From Paracoccus yeei ATCC BAA-599 (GTDB lineage Bacteria; Pseudomonadota; Alphaproteobacteria; Rhodobacterales; Rhodobacteraceae): a stretch of 64,000 nt of DNA. The notes under the pieces are model-generated. The model saw only the letters and a program-made list of their open reading frames with translations. It made no database searches and was not told the DNA's origin. Location of the stretch: positions 17,467 to 81,466 of the forward strand of contig NZ_JHWH01000024.1 in assembly GCF_000622145.1 (NCBI RefSeq). The letters run 5' to 3'. Below are positions 41,586 to 50,748 of the stretch, piece by piece. The first letter of the stretch is position 1, and each line of letters begins with the position of its first letter. Both the position numbers and the translations under genes were made by a program.

Positions 41586-42986
41586 TCAGCCGAAGACCAC
41601 CTGCGCGGTGGTGTTCTCCTTCAGCCCCTCCAGCCCGAACTGCAGGCCGATGCCGGATTGCTTGACCCCGCCGAAGGGCGCGTTCGGCTGGACCGCACCG
41701 TGCTTGTTGATCCAGACCGAACCGCTTTCCAGCCGCCGCGCCACCGCCCGCGCGGCATCAACGTCGCTGCCCCAGACCGAGGCGCCAAGCCCGTTCGGGT
41801 TGTCGTTGGCCATTGCCACCGCCTCGTCCAGGCTGGAATAGCGGATGACCGGCAGGGCCGGGCCGAACTGCTCCTGATCGACCAGCGCATCGCCGTTGCG
41901 CAGCCCGGCGATGATGGTCGGGGGAAAGAACAGCCCCTGCCCCGGCGCGCCGCCCAGCAGGACCTGGCCGCGCGCCGCCGCGTCGGCGACCAGCGCGGCC
42001 ACCTTGTCGAACTGCGCCCGGTTCTGGACCGGCCCCAGGACGCTGGCTTCGTCCATGCCGTCGCCCAGCGGGATCGTGCGGGCGAAGGCGACCAGCGCCG
42101 CGCAGACCGCGTCATGGATGCTGTCGTGGACGTAAAGCCGCTTCAGCGCCGCGCAGGTCTGGCCGTTGTTGATGAAGGCGCCCCAGAACAGGCCTTCGGC
42201 AATCGCGGCCGGATCGGCGTCGGGCAGCACGATGCCCGCGTCGTTGCCGCCCAGTTCCAGCGTCAGGCGCTTGAGGTTGCCGGCCGCCGCGCGCATCACA
42301 TGCCGGCCCGTGGGGGTCGAGCCGGTGAAGACGATCTTGTCGATGCCCGGATGCTCGGACATCGCGGCGCCCAGGTTGAAGCCCTTGTCGTCGCCGGTCA
42401 CGATGTTCAGCACGCCCGGCGGCAGCACCGCGCTGGCCAGTTCCACCATGCGCAGGGTGGCAAGCGGCGTCAGGGCCGAGGGCTTGATGACCACCGCATT
42501 GCCGACCCGCAGCGCCGGCAGGATGTGCCAGACCGCGATCATGACCGGAAAGTTCCAGGGCGTGATCGAGCCCGCGACGCCGATCGGCTTGCGCAGCAGC
42601 CGGACCCGGCCGGCCTCGTCATCCTGCAGCACCTCCTCGGGCAAGGACAGGCTGGCGGTATGGCCCGCCCAGGCGGCCGCCCCGCCCATTTCCCAGCGCG
42701 AGCCAAGGCCGTTCAGCGGCTTGCCCTGTTCCTGCGTCAGAAGGCGTGCCAGTTCCTCGGCATGGTCGGTCAGCAGGCGGGCGATGGCGGCGCAGGCCGC
42801 GGCGCGGTCGGCGTCGGGCAGCGCGGCCCAGCCGGGCTGCGCGGCGCGCGCCGCCGCGACCGCGCGGTCCAGGTCGGCGGGCGTCGCGTTCGGCGCATGG
42901 CCGACCACGGCCCCGGTCGCGGGGTTCATGACCGCGAAGCGGGCCTCGGTGGCGACGGGCTTGCCGTCGATGGTCAGATCGAACAT
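41586..42986 (-). CDS. NAD(P)-dependent aldehyde dehydrogenase
   Basis: 466 residues. Catalytic Cys is in NNGQTCAALKR, Glu in TLELGGNDAGIV, cofactor site [12 protein letters not shown], and the oxyanion Asn in TPWNFPVMIAVWH. Full-length for the ALDH superfamily. It is the last gene of the seven-gene minus-strand operon that starts with an amino-acid permease at 48982, so it probably oxidises an aldehyde made by the DAO-type oxidase. Starts 25 bp after the DUF2783 gene. Confidence 0.92.
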   Translation of the reverse strand: MFDLTIDGKPVATEARFAVMNPATGAVVGHAPNATPADLDRAVAAARAAQPGWAALPDADRAAACAAIARLLTDHAEELARLLTQEQGKPLNGLGSRWEMGGAAAWAGHTASLSLPEEVLQDDEAGRVRLLRKPIGVAGSITPWNFPVMIAVWHILPALRVGNAVVIKPSALTPLATLRMVELASAVLPPGVLNIVTGDDKGFNLGAAMSEHPGIDKIVFTGSTPTGRHVMRAAAGNLKRLTLELGGNDAGIVLPDADPAAIAEGLFWGAFINNGQTCAALKRLYVHDSIHDAVCAALVAFARTIPLGDGMDEASVLGPVQNRAQFDKVAALVADAAARGQVLLGGAPGQGLFFPPTIIAGLRNGDALVDQEQFGPALPVIRYSSLDEAVAMANDNPNGLGASVWGSDVDAARAVARRLESGSVWINKHGAVQPNAPFGGVKQSGIGLQFGLEGLKENTTAQVVFG

Positions 42987-43011
42987 GGTGTCTCCTCCCT
43001 TGTTGCTTGGA

Positions 43012-43203
43012 TCAGCGCGACCGCGCGGCGGCGATGGCGGCCAGCACCGCCTCGGGGTCGCCGACCTGGTTCATCAGGATCAGCACAAGGCGCGACCACA
43101 GCTTCAGGCTTTCGGCCTCGGACAGCCCGTCGTGCATGGCGACCAGTTCCTGATACAGGTCGTCATGCCGGGTCAGGTTCGGGGCAAGGTTCAGTGCAGG
43201 CAT
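43012..43203 (-). CDS. DUF2783-domain small protein
   Basis: 63 residues from ATG 43203 with GGGAGG upstream, overlapping the end of the flavin monooxygenase gene by 13 bp. Helical sequence LTRHDDLYQELVAMHDGLSEAESLKLWSRLVLILMNQVGD matches the DUF2783 family, which is regularly encoded just after class A flavin monooxygenases of the MhpA type. It is probably a small partner or stability subunit of that enzyme; its biochemical role is not known. Confidence 0.85.
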   Translation of the reverse strand: MPALNLAPNLTRHDDLYQELVAMHDGLSEAESLKLWSRLVLILMNQVGDPEAVLAAIAAARSR

Positions 43204-44771
43204 GATTGTCCTCCCTTGGCGCGGATCAGCGCAGCCTCGACGTCGGCGGCCGAGGCCGATTTCCAGCGCGCCGCAACATACTGATCGGGGCGCACCAGGA
43301 CGGCGGCGCCGGGCGCAAGCTCCAGGCGCTCTGCGGCCAGCCCCTCGACCAGGACCAGCCGGACGCCCTGCGGCGGCGGCCGCTGCCATCCGGTCGCGAT
43401 CAGCGTGAAATCGTCGCCCAGCGCGTCCAGCAGCCAGCCGTCCCGATGCGGCGCATCCAGCACCGGCGCGCCGGGGGCGACGCCACCCTGCCACAGGTCG
43501 CGGTCCGGGGTCGAAAGCCGGCTTGCGGGATAGGCGACCGGCGTCGAAAGCCGCCCGGAATTGACGAAGGGCCGGGCAAAGGCGTGATCCTGCGCCAGTT
43601 CCAGCACCGCATCGCGCAGGCCCTGGCTGGCCGCCGACTTCGGGGTCAGGAAATCGGTCGAGCGGGTCGAGTTCAGGATGTTTTCATCCGCCGTCGCCAC
43701 CGCCTCGTCGTTATAGGTCTCGATCAGCGCCTCGTCGGCCTGGCCGCGCAGCACCAGGTCCAGCTTCCAGCCCAGGTTGTCGATGTCGGCAAAGCCGCCG
43801 TTGCAGCCCCGCGCCCCGAAGGGCGACACCAGATGCGCCGCGTCGCCGGCAAAGATCACCCGGCCATGCACGAAGCGCGCCATGCGCCGGCACTGGAAGG
43901 TATAGACCGAATACCATTCGCGCTGGAATTCCACGTCGTCGCCCAGCATGGCGCGGACATAGGGCTCGACGTTCTCGGGGCGGATCGCCGCCTCGCGGTC
44001 GATGTTCCAGCCGAGTTGAAAGTCCAGCCGCCAGACGTCGTCGGGCTGCTTGTGCATCAGGGCCGAACGGCCGGGATTGAAGGGCGGGTCGAACCAGAAC
44101 CAGCGCTCGGACGGCATCTCGTGCTTCATGCGGATGTCGGCGATCAGGAAATTGTCCTCGAAGACGCGGCCCTCGAAATCCAGCCCCATCCTGTCGCGGA
44201 CGGTCGAACGCGCGCCGTCGCAGGCGATCAGCCAGTCGGCCACCAGCTGATAGCCGGTCTCGGCCGTGCTGACCGACAGCTGCACGCCGTCGTTCAGCGG
44301 GGTCACGGCATCGACGCGATGGCCCCAGCGGATCTGGACATTCGGCAGCGCCCGGCAGCCGTCCAGAAGGTATTCCTCGATGTAATACTGCTGGATGTTG
44401 ATGAAGCCGGGGCGCTTCTGGTCCTTCACCGACGCCATGTCGAACTGATAGATCGGCTGGTCGCCCGCGCCCCAGAACACCTTGCCGACGTTCCAGGTCA
44501 CGCCCTTGTCCATCGTCGCGTCGCAGACGCCCAGGCGATCCAGGATGTCCAGCGAGCGCTTGGAAAAGCAGATCGCCTTGGAACAGTGCGCGACGAAATC
44601 CAGCCGGTTCAGCACCGTCACGGCATGGCCGCGCCGGCCCAGATCCAGCGCCATCGCCAGCCCGACGGGGCCGGCGCCGACGATCACCACCGGCGCCCGG
44701 TCCTGCGGCACCGCCGGCGCCGGGGTGGCGCCGATTTCCTTGTAGACGGGAATCCCCGCGATATTGGCCAT
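43191..44771 (-). CDS. class A flavin monooxygenase (aromatic hydroxylase)
   Basis: 526 residues. FAD-binding GAGPVGLAMALDLGRRGH, the DG motif ADWLIACDGARSTVR and the GD motif VIFAGDAAHLVSPFGARGCNGGFADIDNLGWKL, all typical of single-component aromatic hydroxylases (PHBH/MhpA group). The C-terminal thioredoxin-like extension is short, as in MhpA. It needs NAD(P)H and O2 and would hydroxylate a phenolic acid. Followed by the DUF2783 gene and preceded by the MBL gene in an operon; the homogentisate genes lie 8 kb away. Confidence 0.9.
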   Translation of the reverse strand: MANIAGIPVYKEIGATPAPAVPQDRAPVVIVGAGPVGLAMALDLGRRGHAVTVLNRLDFVAHCSKAICFSKRSLDILDRLGVCDATMDKGVTWNVGKVFWGAGDQPIYQFDMASVKDQKRPGFINIQQYYIEEYLLDGCRALPNVQIRWGHRVDAVTPLNDGVQLSVSTAETGYQLVADWLIACDGARSTVRDRMGLDFEGRVFEDNFLIADIRMKHEMPSERWFWFDPPFNPGRSALMHKQPDDVWRLDFQLGWNIDREAAIRPENVEPYVRAMLGDDVEFQREWYSVYTFQCRRMARFVHGRVIFAGDAAHLVSPFGARGCNGGFADIDNLGWKLDLVLRGQADEALIETYNDEAVATADENILNSTRSTDFLTPKSAASQGLRDAVLELAQDHAFARPFVNSGRLSTPVAYPASRLSTPDRDLWQGGVAPGAPVLDAPHRDGWLLDALGDDFTLIATGWQRPPPQGVRLVLVEGLAAERLELAPGAAVLVRPDQYVAARWKSASAADVEAALIRAKGGQSCLH

Positions 44772-44795
44772 GATCTCCTCCCCTTCCCCGTCGGA

Positions 44796-45755
44796 TCAGC
44801 CCTGCAACTGCGCCCAGACCTCGCGGTCGCGCTCGGCGGTCCAGATGCGGGGATGCTCGATGCCTTCGAATTCGTCCCACAGCCGCTGCACGTCGAAGGG
44901 CAGGCAGTGTTCAAAGATCGGCCAGGCGCCGAATTCGGGGGCCAGCGCGTCGCGCGTCGCCTCGAACGCGGCCTTCAGGGTGCCGCCGGCCTTGTGGACG
45001 CGGCCGACATTCTCGATCATGTCGTTCAGGAACTTGCGGGTCTGTTCGACCGCCGCGTCGGTTTCCGCAACGCCGCGCGACACCGCGCCGCGCCCGCCGA
45101 TCAGGTTCTCGGCCTGATAGGCCTTGACGTTGTCCAGCGTCTTGCCCGCCCAGTCGAAGTGATAGGCGTCGCCCGTGTAAAGCGCGGCCTTGGATTCGAC
45201 CAGATCGCCCGCGAACAGCGTGCGGGTCTTGTCGTGCCAGACGACGATGTCGCCGCCGGTGTGCCCGCGGCCCAGAAAGCGCAACTCCAGCCTGCCGCGG
45301 TCGCCGCCCAGGTCGATGGCGTGGTCGGTCGCGAAGGTGACGGTCGGCCAGGTCAGGCCCGGCACCTCGTCGGCGTTCTTGGCCAGGCGCGGCATCCGGC
45401 CGAATTCGCTTTTCCAGTCCTGCTCGCCGCGCTCGGCCACCAGATCGCGCGAGGCCTCGGACATGATGATGTCGCCCGCGTCAAAGGCGCTGGCGCCCAG
45501 AACGCGCACCGCGTGGTAATGCGTCAGGATCAGATAGCGGACCGGCTTGTCGGTCTGCTGGCGCAGGATCTTCAGCCAGTCGCGGCTGGCGGCGGGGGTC
45601 GCGCGGCTTTCGATGGCGACCAGGAAATCCTCGCCCTCGACGGCGCCGACGTTCGGATCGCCCTCGGCGGTCAGGGCATAGACGCCCTCGCCCAGGATCT
45701 CCAGCGTGTCGGTCTTGGCGGCGGTGTCGGCGGATGATGCGAAAGCCTTGTTCAT
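44796..45755 (-). CDS. MBL-fold protein with altered metal motif
   Basis: 319 residues of metallo-beta-lactamase fold: ILTHYHAVRVLGA replaces the usual HxHxDH (H79, H81, V83, R84). GRGHTGGDIVV (His near 165), FAGDLVESK and EYYHF-like ALYTGDAYHFDWAG remain. One metal site could form from H79, H81 and the later His/Asp, but the second site should be lost. Family members near aromatic hydroxylases may hydrolyse a thioester or lactone; not proved here. Located between the cupin and flavin monooxygenase genes. Confidence 0.8.
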   Translation of the reverse strand: MNKAFASSADTAAKTDTLEILGEGVYALTAEGDPNVGAVEGEDFLVAIESRATPAASRDWLKILRQQTDKPVRYLILTHYHAVRVLGASAFDAGDIIMSEASRDLVAERGEQDWKSEFGRMPRLAKNADEVPGLTWPTVTFATDHAIDLGGDRGRLELRFLGRGHTGGDIVVWHDKTRTLFAGDLVESKAALYTGDAYHFDWAGKTLDNVKAYQAENLIGGRGAVSRGVAETDAAVEQTRKFLNDMIENVGRVHKAGGTLKAAFEATRDALAPEFGAWPIFEHCLPFDVQRLWDEFEGIEHPRIWTAERDREVWAQLQG

Positions 45756-45824
45756 GGGGGCAGTCCTTGTCCAGTCATTCGGGGAAAGGGCGCCGGCCGG
45801 GCGGTTGCCGGCCGGCAGGGTCGC

Positions 45825-46181
45825 TCAGGCCACCGCCAGGTAGTTCTTGACGAAGCGGTCGCTGGTGATCTCCCACAGGACCGGCGTGCCCTTCCTGACG
45901 AACCAGGCGTCGCCGACGCCATAGCTGACGGCCTCGCCGGTCGCTTCGTTGGTCAGGGTCACGCTGCCCTCGACCACCACGGAGTGCTCGTCGAAGGGAT
46001 AGGTCATGCGGAACTTGCCCCGCGTCGCCCCGAACCAGGCGCAGCTGACCGGGTCGGTCGGGGCACCGTGGATCATCCGGCCCATGCATTGCACGTCGCC
46101 CTCCAGCACCTCGGAACCGAGGTTCGTGACGCTGCCCCAGGGTTCCAGCTCGGGGACGGTGGTGTCGATCTTGATGGTCAT
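45825..46181 (-). CDS. small cupin-domain protein
   Basis: 118 residues from ATG 46181. Cupin barrel of the COG3450 type with FDEHSVVVEGSVTLTNEATGEAVSYGVGDAWFVRKGTPVLWEI, where the Glu and His positions of motif 1 are only partly kept. It lies between the oxidase and MBL genes and may be an isomerase, dioxygenase-like or binding protein; the family alone does not say. Part of the seven-gene operon. Confidence 0.83.
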   Translation of the reverse strand: MTIKIDTTVPELEPWGSVTNLGSEVLEGDVQCMGRMIHGAPTDPVSCAWFGATRGKFRMTYPFDEHSVVVEGSVTLTNEATGEAVSYGVGDAWFVRKGTPVLWEITSDRFVKNYLAVA

Positions 46182-46203
46182 GATGGTCTCCGTAAGGGTT
46201 GGT

Positions 46204-47526
46204 TCAGCGCCGGCCGTTGAAATAGCCGGAAAGTTGGTGCCAGCATTTCGCGGCGGTGGTGACGGCGGGGCGCGCATGATCGGTCCCGAGGATCGAGACA
46301 TGCGGGATGCGGGCCATCAGGTCGTAGCGGGCGGACCCCTCGCTCATCCCCTCGGCCAGGACCTTGCAGACGATGTGGCTGGGGGTGACGCCGAACCCCG
46401 AATAGCCCTGCACATAGAAGGCGTTCGGCCGGCCGGACAGGGTGCCGATCTGCGGGAACAGGTTCGCCGAACAGGCCATCGGCCCGCCCCAGGCCATGTC
46501 GATCCTGACATCGCGCAGATAGGGGAAGGTCTTCAGCATCAGGGCCCGGTTCCAGCCCGCCAGATCCTGCGGGATGCGATCGACCACCCGCGTGGCCGAG
46601 CCATAGAGCAGCCGGTTCTCGGTGGTGACGCGGTAATAGTCGATCACGGGGCGAATGTCGGAATAGGCCCCCCGGATCGGGCTGATGCGGGCGATCAGGT
46701 CGTCGGGCAGCACCTCGGTCGCGATCTGGAACGCATAGGTGTTGATGGTCTTGCCCGCGATCTCGGGCTCCATCCGGTTCAGGAACCCGTCGCAGGCCCA
46801 AAGGAGCTTCTGCGCCCTGACGCTGCCGGCATTGGTGCGCACGGTGATGCGCTCGCCGTATTCGACCGAGACGGCGGGCGAGTTTTCAAAGATGCGGGCA
46901 CCGTGGCCGGCCAGGGCCTGCGCCTCGCCCAGCAGCAGGTTCAGCGAATGGACATGGCCGCCGCCCATGTGCTTGATCGCGCCGGCATAGACGTCCGAGC
47001 CGACGATCCGGCGCACCGCCGGACCTTCCAGCAGCTCGATGTCCTCGTCGGGATCGACGGCGCAGAATTCGTCGAACCAGCTCCGCAGCGTCGTCATCTG
47101 GCGCTGGTTATAGGCCAGATAGCCGTAGCCGCGGCAGAAATCGGCATCGATGCCATAGCGGGCCACGCGGTCGCGGATGACGCCGGCACCCAGGTTCGCG
47201 ATCTTGAACAGGGTTTCCATTCCGCCGGGGCCGACGTGCTTTTTCACCGCGTTCAGGTCGTGGCCGATGCCGGCCATGACCTGCCCGCCGTTGCGGCCGG
47301 TGCCGCCATAGCCCAGGTGCCGCCCCTCCAGCACCACGATGTTGGTGATGCCCTTCTCGGCCAGTTCCAGCGCGGTGTTGATGCCGGAAAAGCCGCCGCC
47401 GATCACCACCACATCGGCGTCCAGGTCCTGGGTCAGGCGCGGAAAGCTCAGGTCGTATTTGCGGGTGGCGGTGTAGTAGTTCAGCGCATCCAGATGGCGC
47501 ATGACCTTGGGATCAAGCACGGACAT
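46204..47526 (-). CDS. FAD-dependent oxidase of the DAO/PuuB type
   Basis: 440 residues. N-terminal YDLSFPRLTQDLDADVVVIGGGFSGINTALELAEKG (Rossmann FAD motif), GYGGTGRNGGQVMAGIG and C-terminal FYVQGYSGFGVTPSHIVCKVLAEG, as in gamma-glutamylputrescine oxidase and other D-amino-acid/amine oxidases. It would oxidise an amine or amino acid to an imine/aldehyde with H2O2 as by-product. The permease gene ends 4 bp upstream, suggesting that substrate import and oxidation are coupled. Confidence 0.9.
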   Translation of the reverse strand: MSVLDPKVMRHLDALNYYTATRKYDLSFPRLTQDLDADVVVIGGGFSGINTALELAEKGITNIVVLEGRHLGYGGTGRNGGQVMAGIGHDLNAVKKHVGPGGMETLFKIANLGAGVIRDRVARYGIDADFCRGYGYLAYNQRQMTTLRSWFDEFCAVDPDEDIELLEGPAVRRIVGSDVYAGAIKHMGGGHVHSLNLLLGEAQALAGHGARIFENSPAVSVEYGERITVRTNAGSVRAQKLLWACDGFLNRMEPEIAGKTINTYAFQIATEVLPDDLIARISPIRGAYSDIRPVIDYYRVTTENRLLYGSATRVVDRIPQDLAGWNRALMLKTFPYLRDVRIDMAWGGPMACSANLFPQIGTLSGRPNAFYVQGYSGFGVTPSHIVCKVLAEGMSEGSARYDLMARIPHVSILGTDHARPAVTTAAKCWHQLSGYFNGRR

Positions 47527-47530
47527 GGGA

Positions 47531-48982
47531 TCAGACCTCGGAAATGGCCGTGTTCAGGGCCGCATAAAGCGCGGGCCGGCGGGTGCGAAGGAAGGCGGCA
47601 TAGCCGGCGCCCAGCAGCCCGAACGCGGCCACGATGAAGGGGAAGGACCAGATGATCAGGCTGTCGGACCCGGCCAGCAGCGGCAGGTTCGCGATGACCA
47701 GCGCCATGCCGGCGCCAAGGCCCGCCAGCGCCAGGCCGGGTGCCACGGCCCGCGTCCACAGCCCGGGCGGATCGGGCAGCCGGCGGAACCAGGCGATGAT
47801 CGCCACGCTGACCATGATCTGCACCGCCAGGATGCCGATCACCGCGATGGCCGAGGTCCAGGAGAACACCACCGCATAGGCATCGACGCCCGACACCACC
47901 GCCCCCAGCAGCAAGGCCAGCGCGATCACGCTTTGCGCCCGGCCCGCGACATGGGGCGAGCCGTGGCGTTCGTGGACCAGACCCAAGCTGCGGGGCAGCA
48001 GCCCGTCGCGGCCCAGTGCATAGAAATAGCGGTTGATGGTGTTGTGAAACGACAGGCCCGAGGCGAACAGGCTGACGATCAGCAGCAGTTCGATCACCTT
48101 GACCGACCAGCCGCCCAGAACGTCGGCGGCGGCGTTGAAGAACAGCGTCTCCAGCCCGGCCTCGGCCGCCGCCCGGATGTTGGCGGGACCGTAATACTGG
48201 GTGATCGACCAGGTCGAGAAGGCATAGAAGCCCGCGATCAGCGCCACCGCGGCAAAAGTCGCGCGGGGGATGGTGCGGTGCGGGTTCTCGGCCTCTTCGG
48301 AAAAGATCGCGGTCGCCTCGAAGCCCATGAAGGAGGCGATGACGAAAACCAGCGCCGCGCCCAGGCCCGGCGCCAGCACGGTCGCCGGCGCGAACGAGGT
48401 CAGGGTGATGCCCTGAGGCCCGCCGCCGCCAAGCACGATGCCCATGTCCAGAAGGAACAGGATGGCGATCTCGGCCAGCATGCACAGGCCCAGGACCCGG
48501 CCCGAAAAGGCGATGTTGCGCGCACCGCACAGCCAGATCACCGCCATGACGACCATGATCGGCACCCACCAGGGCACGGTCAGCCCCAGCCCCGCCAAGG
48601 CCCCCGACACGAAGATGCCGAACAGCGTATAGGCCGCAAGCTGGATCGCCTTGTAGGTCAGCAGCGCGATCGCGGCCGCCGCCACCCCCGCCGGTCGGCC
48701 CAGGCCCCGCGAGATATAGGAATAGAACCCACCGGCCGACCCTGCATGGCGCGCCATGGCGGTGAAGCCGACCGAAAAGACCAGATAGAGCAGCCCGACC
48801 AGCAGATAGACCCCGGGTACGCCCGCGCCATTGCCGAAGGCGAAGGCCGCGGGCGAGGCGCCGACGACCGAGGCCAGCGGCGCGGCCGCCGCCACGACGA
48901 AAAAGACGATATGCGTGGTTCCGATGGAATTGCGGGCAAGGCCCGCGCGATGCGGGGTGCCCGCGGATGCGGATTGCGACAT
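47531..48982 (-). CDS. APC-family amino acid/amine permease
   Basis: 483 residues with about 12 membrane helices, beginning HIVFFVVAAAAPLASVVGASPAAFAFGNGAGVPGVYLLVG. APC signatures include GGFYSYISRGLGR and SFMGFEATAIFSEEAENPHRTIPRATF. It imports an amino acid or amine into the cytoplasm. First gene of the seven-gene operon; the divergent AraC gene begins 166 bp away, so AraC control of this promoter is likely. Confidence 0.93.
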   Translation of the reverse strand: MSQSASAGTPHRAGLARNSIGTTHIVFFVVAAAAPLASVVGASPAAFAFGNGAGVPGVYLLVGLLYLVFSVGFTAMARHAGSAGGFYSYISRGLGRPAGVAAAAIALLTYKAIQLAAYTLFGIFVSGALAGLGLTVPWWVPIMVVMAVIWLCGARNIAFSGRVLGLCMLAEIAILFLLDMGIVLGGGGPQGITLTSFAPATVLAPGLGAALVFVIASFMGFEATAIFSEEAENPHRTIPRATFAAVALIAGFYAFSTWSITQYYGPANIRAAAEAGLETLFFNAAADVLGGWSVKVIELLLIVSLFASGLSFHNTINRYFYALGRDGLLPRSLGLVHERHGSPHVAGRAQSVIALALLLGAVVSGVDAYAVVFSWTSAIAVIGILAVQIMVSVAIIAWFRRLPDPPGLWTRAVAPGLALAGLGAGMALVIANLPLLAGSDSLIIWSFPFIVAAFGLLGAGYAAFLRTRRPALYAALNTAISEV

Positions 48983-49089
48983 GATGGTTTCGTTTCCCTG
49001 AAGGGCCCGCAGCTATTGGGTGCCGCGTGGCAATCGTTGCATATGAAATGAACGATACGCCGTGCGCTCGGATGCAAAAATTGCGAAAC

Positions 49090-49118
49090 GCGCCAAGAAT
49101 CCGATAGAATGCGCCAAG
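49090..49118. promoter_or_regulatory. direct repeat in the permease/AraC divergent spacer
   Basis: GCGCCAAG occurs at 49090-49097 and again at 49111-49118, exactly 21 bp apart (two helical turns), with GAAT or GGAT following each. This is the arrangement bound by AraC-type regulators, and an AraC gene starts at 49148. Confidence 0.55.
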
Positions 49119-49147
49119 GATGGCCTAAGACAGGGGGGGGTGATGCC

Positions 49148-50185
49148 ATGCTGACGGGTCCGATGCCGATGATCCGCGTGTCCTCGCTTGCCCCGGTGCT
49201 GCACGCGCTGGACAGGCGCGACCAGGACGGCCCCGCCGAGCTGGGCAAGGCCGGGCGGGTCGCCACGCTGCTGTCCCGCCACCTGCTGAGCCGCGAGACC
49301 GTGGCCGATGCCTATGCCGAGATTCCGCTGCCCCGCTATGTGGCGCTGCTGGAGGATGCGGCAGAGCTTGCCGAGGACCCGTTTCTGTGCGCGCGGGTCG
49401 GGACCCGCTTTCGCCCCGCCGACCTGGGGCCCGTCGGCCTGATCTTTGCGGCCTCGGCCACGCTGCGGCGCGGGCTGGAACGGCTGGCGCGCAACCTGGC
49501 CAGTTGGCAGGACGGAACCACGATCCGGCTCGAGACGGACCGGGACAGCGTGATCTGGACCTATCGCATCGCCATGTCCGACATCGGGCCGCACCGGCAG
49601 GACAGCGAATACACGCTGGCCGCTACCCTGGCCCTGGCCCGGGACGTGTTCGGCGCCGCGGGCCGGCCGCAGGAAATCCACGTCGAACATGACGCACCGC
49701 CCGGCGCGGCCGGGCTGACCCGCATCCTGGGGCTGCGTCCCAGTTTCGGCCAGTCGGCGAACCGCCTGATCTTTGCACGCGCCACGGCCGAGCGCGCGGT
49801 GCGCAGCGAGGACGCGGGGCTGATGGCCGTGCTTTTGCGCCATGTCGAGGACCTGCGGCGGCCGGCGACGGCGGGCGATCTGGTGACGCGGGTGCGCGGG
49901 CTGATCGCGCTGCATCTGGGGCAGCGCCCGGTCACGCTGGCGCTGATCGCGGCGGAGCTGAACCTGTCGACGCGCAGCCTGCAGCGCAGGCTGGCCGAGG
50001 CCGGCACGGCGCTGCGCCCCCTGGTCCTGCAGGCACGGCTGGACATGGCGCAAAGCCAGCTGCGCGAAGGGCGCATCCCGAATGCCGAGATCGCCCGCCG
50101 GCTCGGCTATGCCGACAGCACCGCGCTGTGGCGGGCCTTCAAGACTGCGACCGGCACGTCCCCCCGGGCGCAGCGCGACCGCTGA
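49148..50185 (+). CDS. AraC-family transcription regulator (OruR-like)
   Basis: 345 residues from ATG 49148. The N-terminal 200 residues resemble the arabinose-binding-like effector domain of OruR/ArgR-type regulators (ALLEDAAELAEDPFLCARVGTRFRPADLGPVGLIFAAS). C-terminal double helix-turn-helix: LALIAAELNLSTRSLQRRLAEAG and NAEIARRLGYADSTALWRAFKTATG. The divergent catabolic operon is the likely target, with the 21-bp spaced GCGCCAAG repeats as operator. Confidence 0.9.
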   Translation: MLTGPMPMIRVSSLAPVLHALDRRDQDGPAELGKAGRVATLLSRHLLSRETVADAYAEIPLPRYVALLEDAAELAEDPFLCARVGTRFRPADLGPVGLIFAASATLRRGLERLARNLASWQDGTTIRLETDRDSVIWTYRIAMSDIGPHRQDSEYTLAATLALARDVFGAAGRPQEIHVEHDAPPGAAGLTRILGLRPSFGQSANRLIFARATAERAVRSEDAGLMAVLLRHVEDLRRPATAGDLVTRVRGLIALHLGQRPVTLALIAAELNLSTRSLQRRLAEAGTALRPLVLQARLDMAQSQLREGRIPNAEIARRLGYADSTALWRAFKTATGTSPRAQRDR

Positions 50186-50271
50186 CCCCCCCGCGCGGCC
50201 CCGGCGCGACCAAGGGACGCAGGGACCGGTGCAACCGCCGCTTGCCGCTTGAAATCGGGCGTCGGACGGGC

Positions 50272-50293
50272 GATTGTTGCATCTGAAACAATC
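50272..50293. promoter_or_regulatory. inverted repeat upstream of first MarR gene
   Basis: GATTGTT (50272-50278) and AACAATC (50287-50293) form a perfect 7-bp inverted repeat with an 8-bp centre, 11 bp before the MarR start at 50305. Size and place suit a MarR autoregulatory operator. Confidence 0.6.
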
Positions 50294-50304
50294 ATGGATG
50301 ACGC

Positions 50305-50748
50305 ATGCGGATCGAAGGTTTCCTGCCCTATCGGCTGGCCGTGGTGGCCGAGGCGCTGTCGCGCCAGCTGGGTGCGGTCTATGGCGGCGAACACGGGCTG
50401 ACGCGCGAGGAATGGCGGCTGCTGTTCCTGATCGAGGACGCAGGCCGGATCGATTCGCTGCAACTGGCGGGCCGGACCTCGCTGGACAAGGTGCAAGTCA
50501 GCCGCGCGGCCTCGCGGCTCGAGGACAAGGGCCTGATCCTGCGCCGCATTCCGGCCGGGGACCGGCGCCTGCGGGAATATGCCATCACCGAGGCCGGGCA
50601 GGCCCTGTTCCGCGAGGTCTTCGGCGCGGTCGAGGCCAAGGCCGGCGCCATCTTCATGGCCATGCCCAGCGAGGACCGCGCCGCGCTGGAGAAAGGCATC
50701 GGCGCATTGGGAGAGGCGATCCGGCAGATCGGCGATCCGGCGCGCTAG
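50305..50748 (+). CDS. MarR-family regulator 1
   Basis: 147 residues. MRIEGFLPYRLAVVAEALSRQLG N-terminal dimer helix, winged helix ARREEWRLLFLIEDAG-like LTREEWRLLFLI, recognition segment RTSLDKVQVSRAASRLEDKGL and wing RRIPAGDRRLREYAITEAG. It starts closely downstream of an inverted repeat. It is convergent with a second MarR gene of related sequence (both begin with xFLPYRLAV), sharing the CTAG stop. Target not known; the neighbouring AraC-controlled operon or itself is likely. Confidence 0.9.
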   Translation: MRIEGFLPYRLAVVAEALSRQLGAVYGGEHGLTREEWRLLFLIEDAGRIDSLQLAGRTSLDKVQVSRAASRLEDKGLILRRIPAGDRRLREYAITEAGQALFREVFGAVEAKAGAIFMAMPSEDRAALEKGIGALGEAIRQIGDPAR

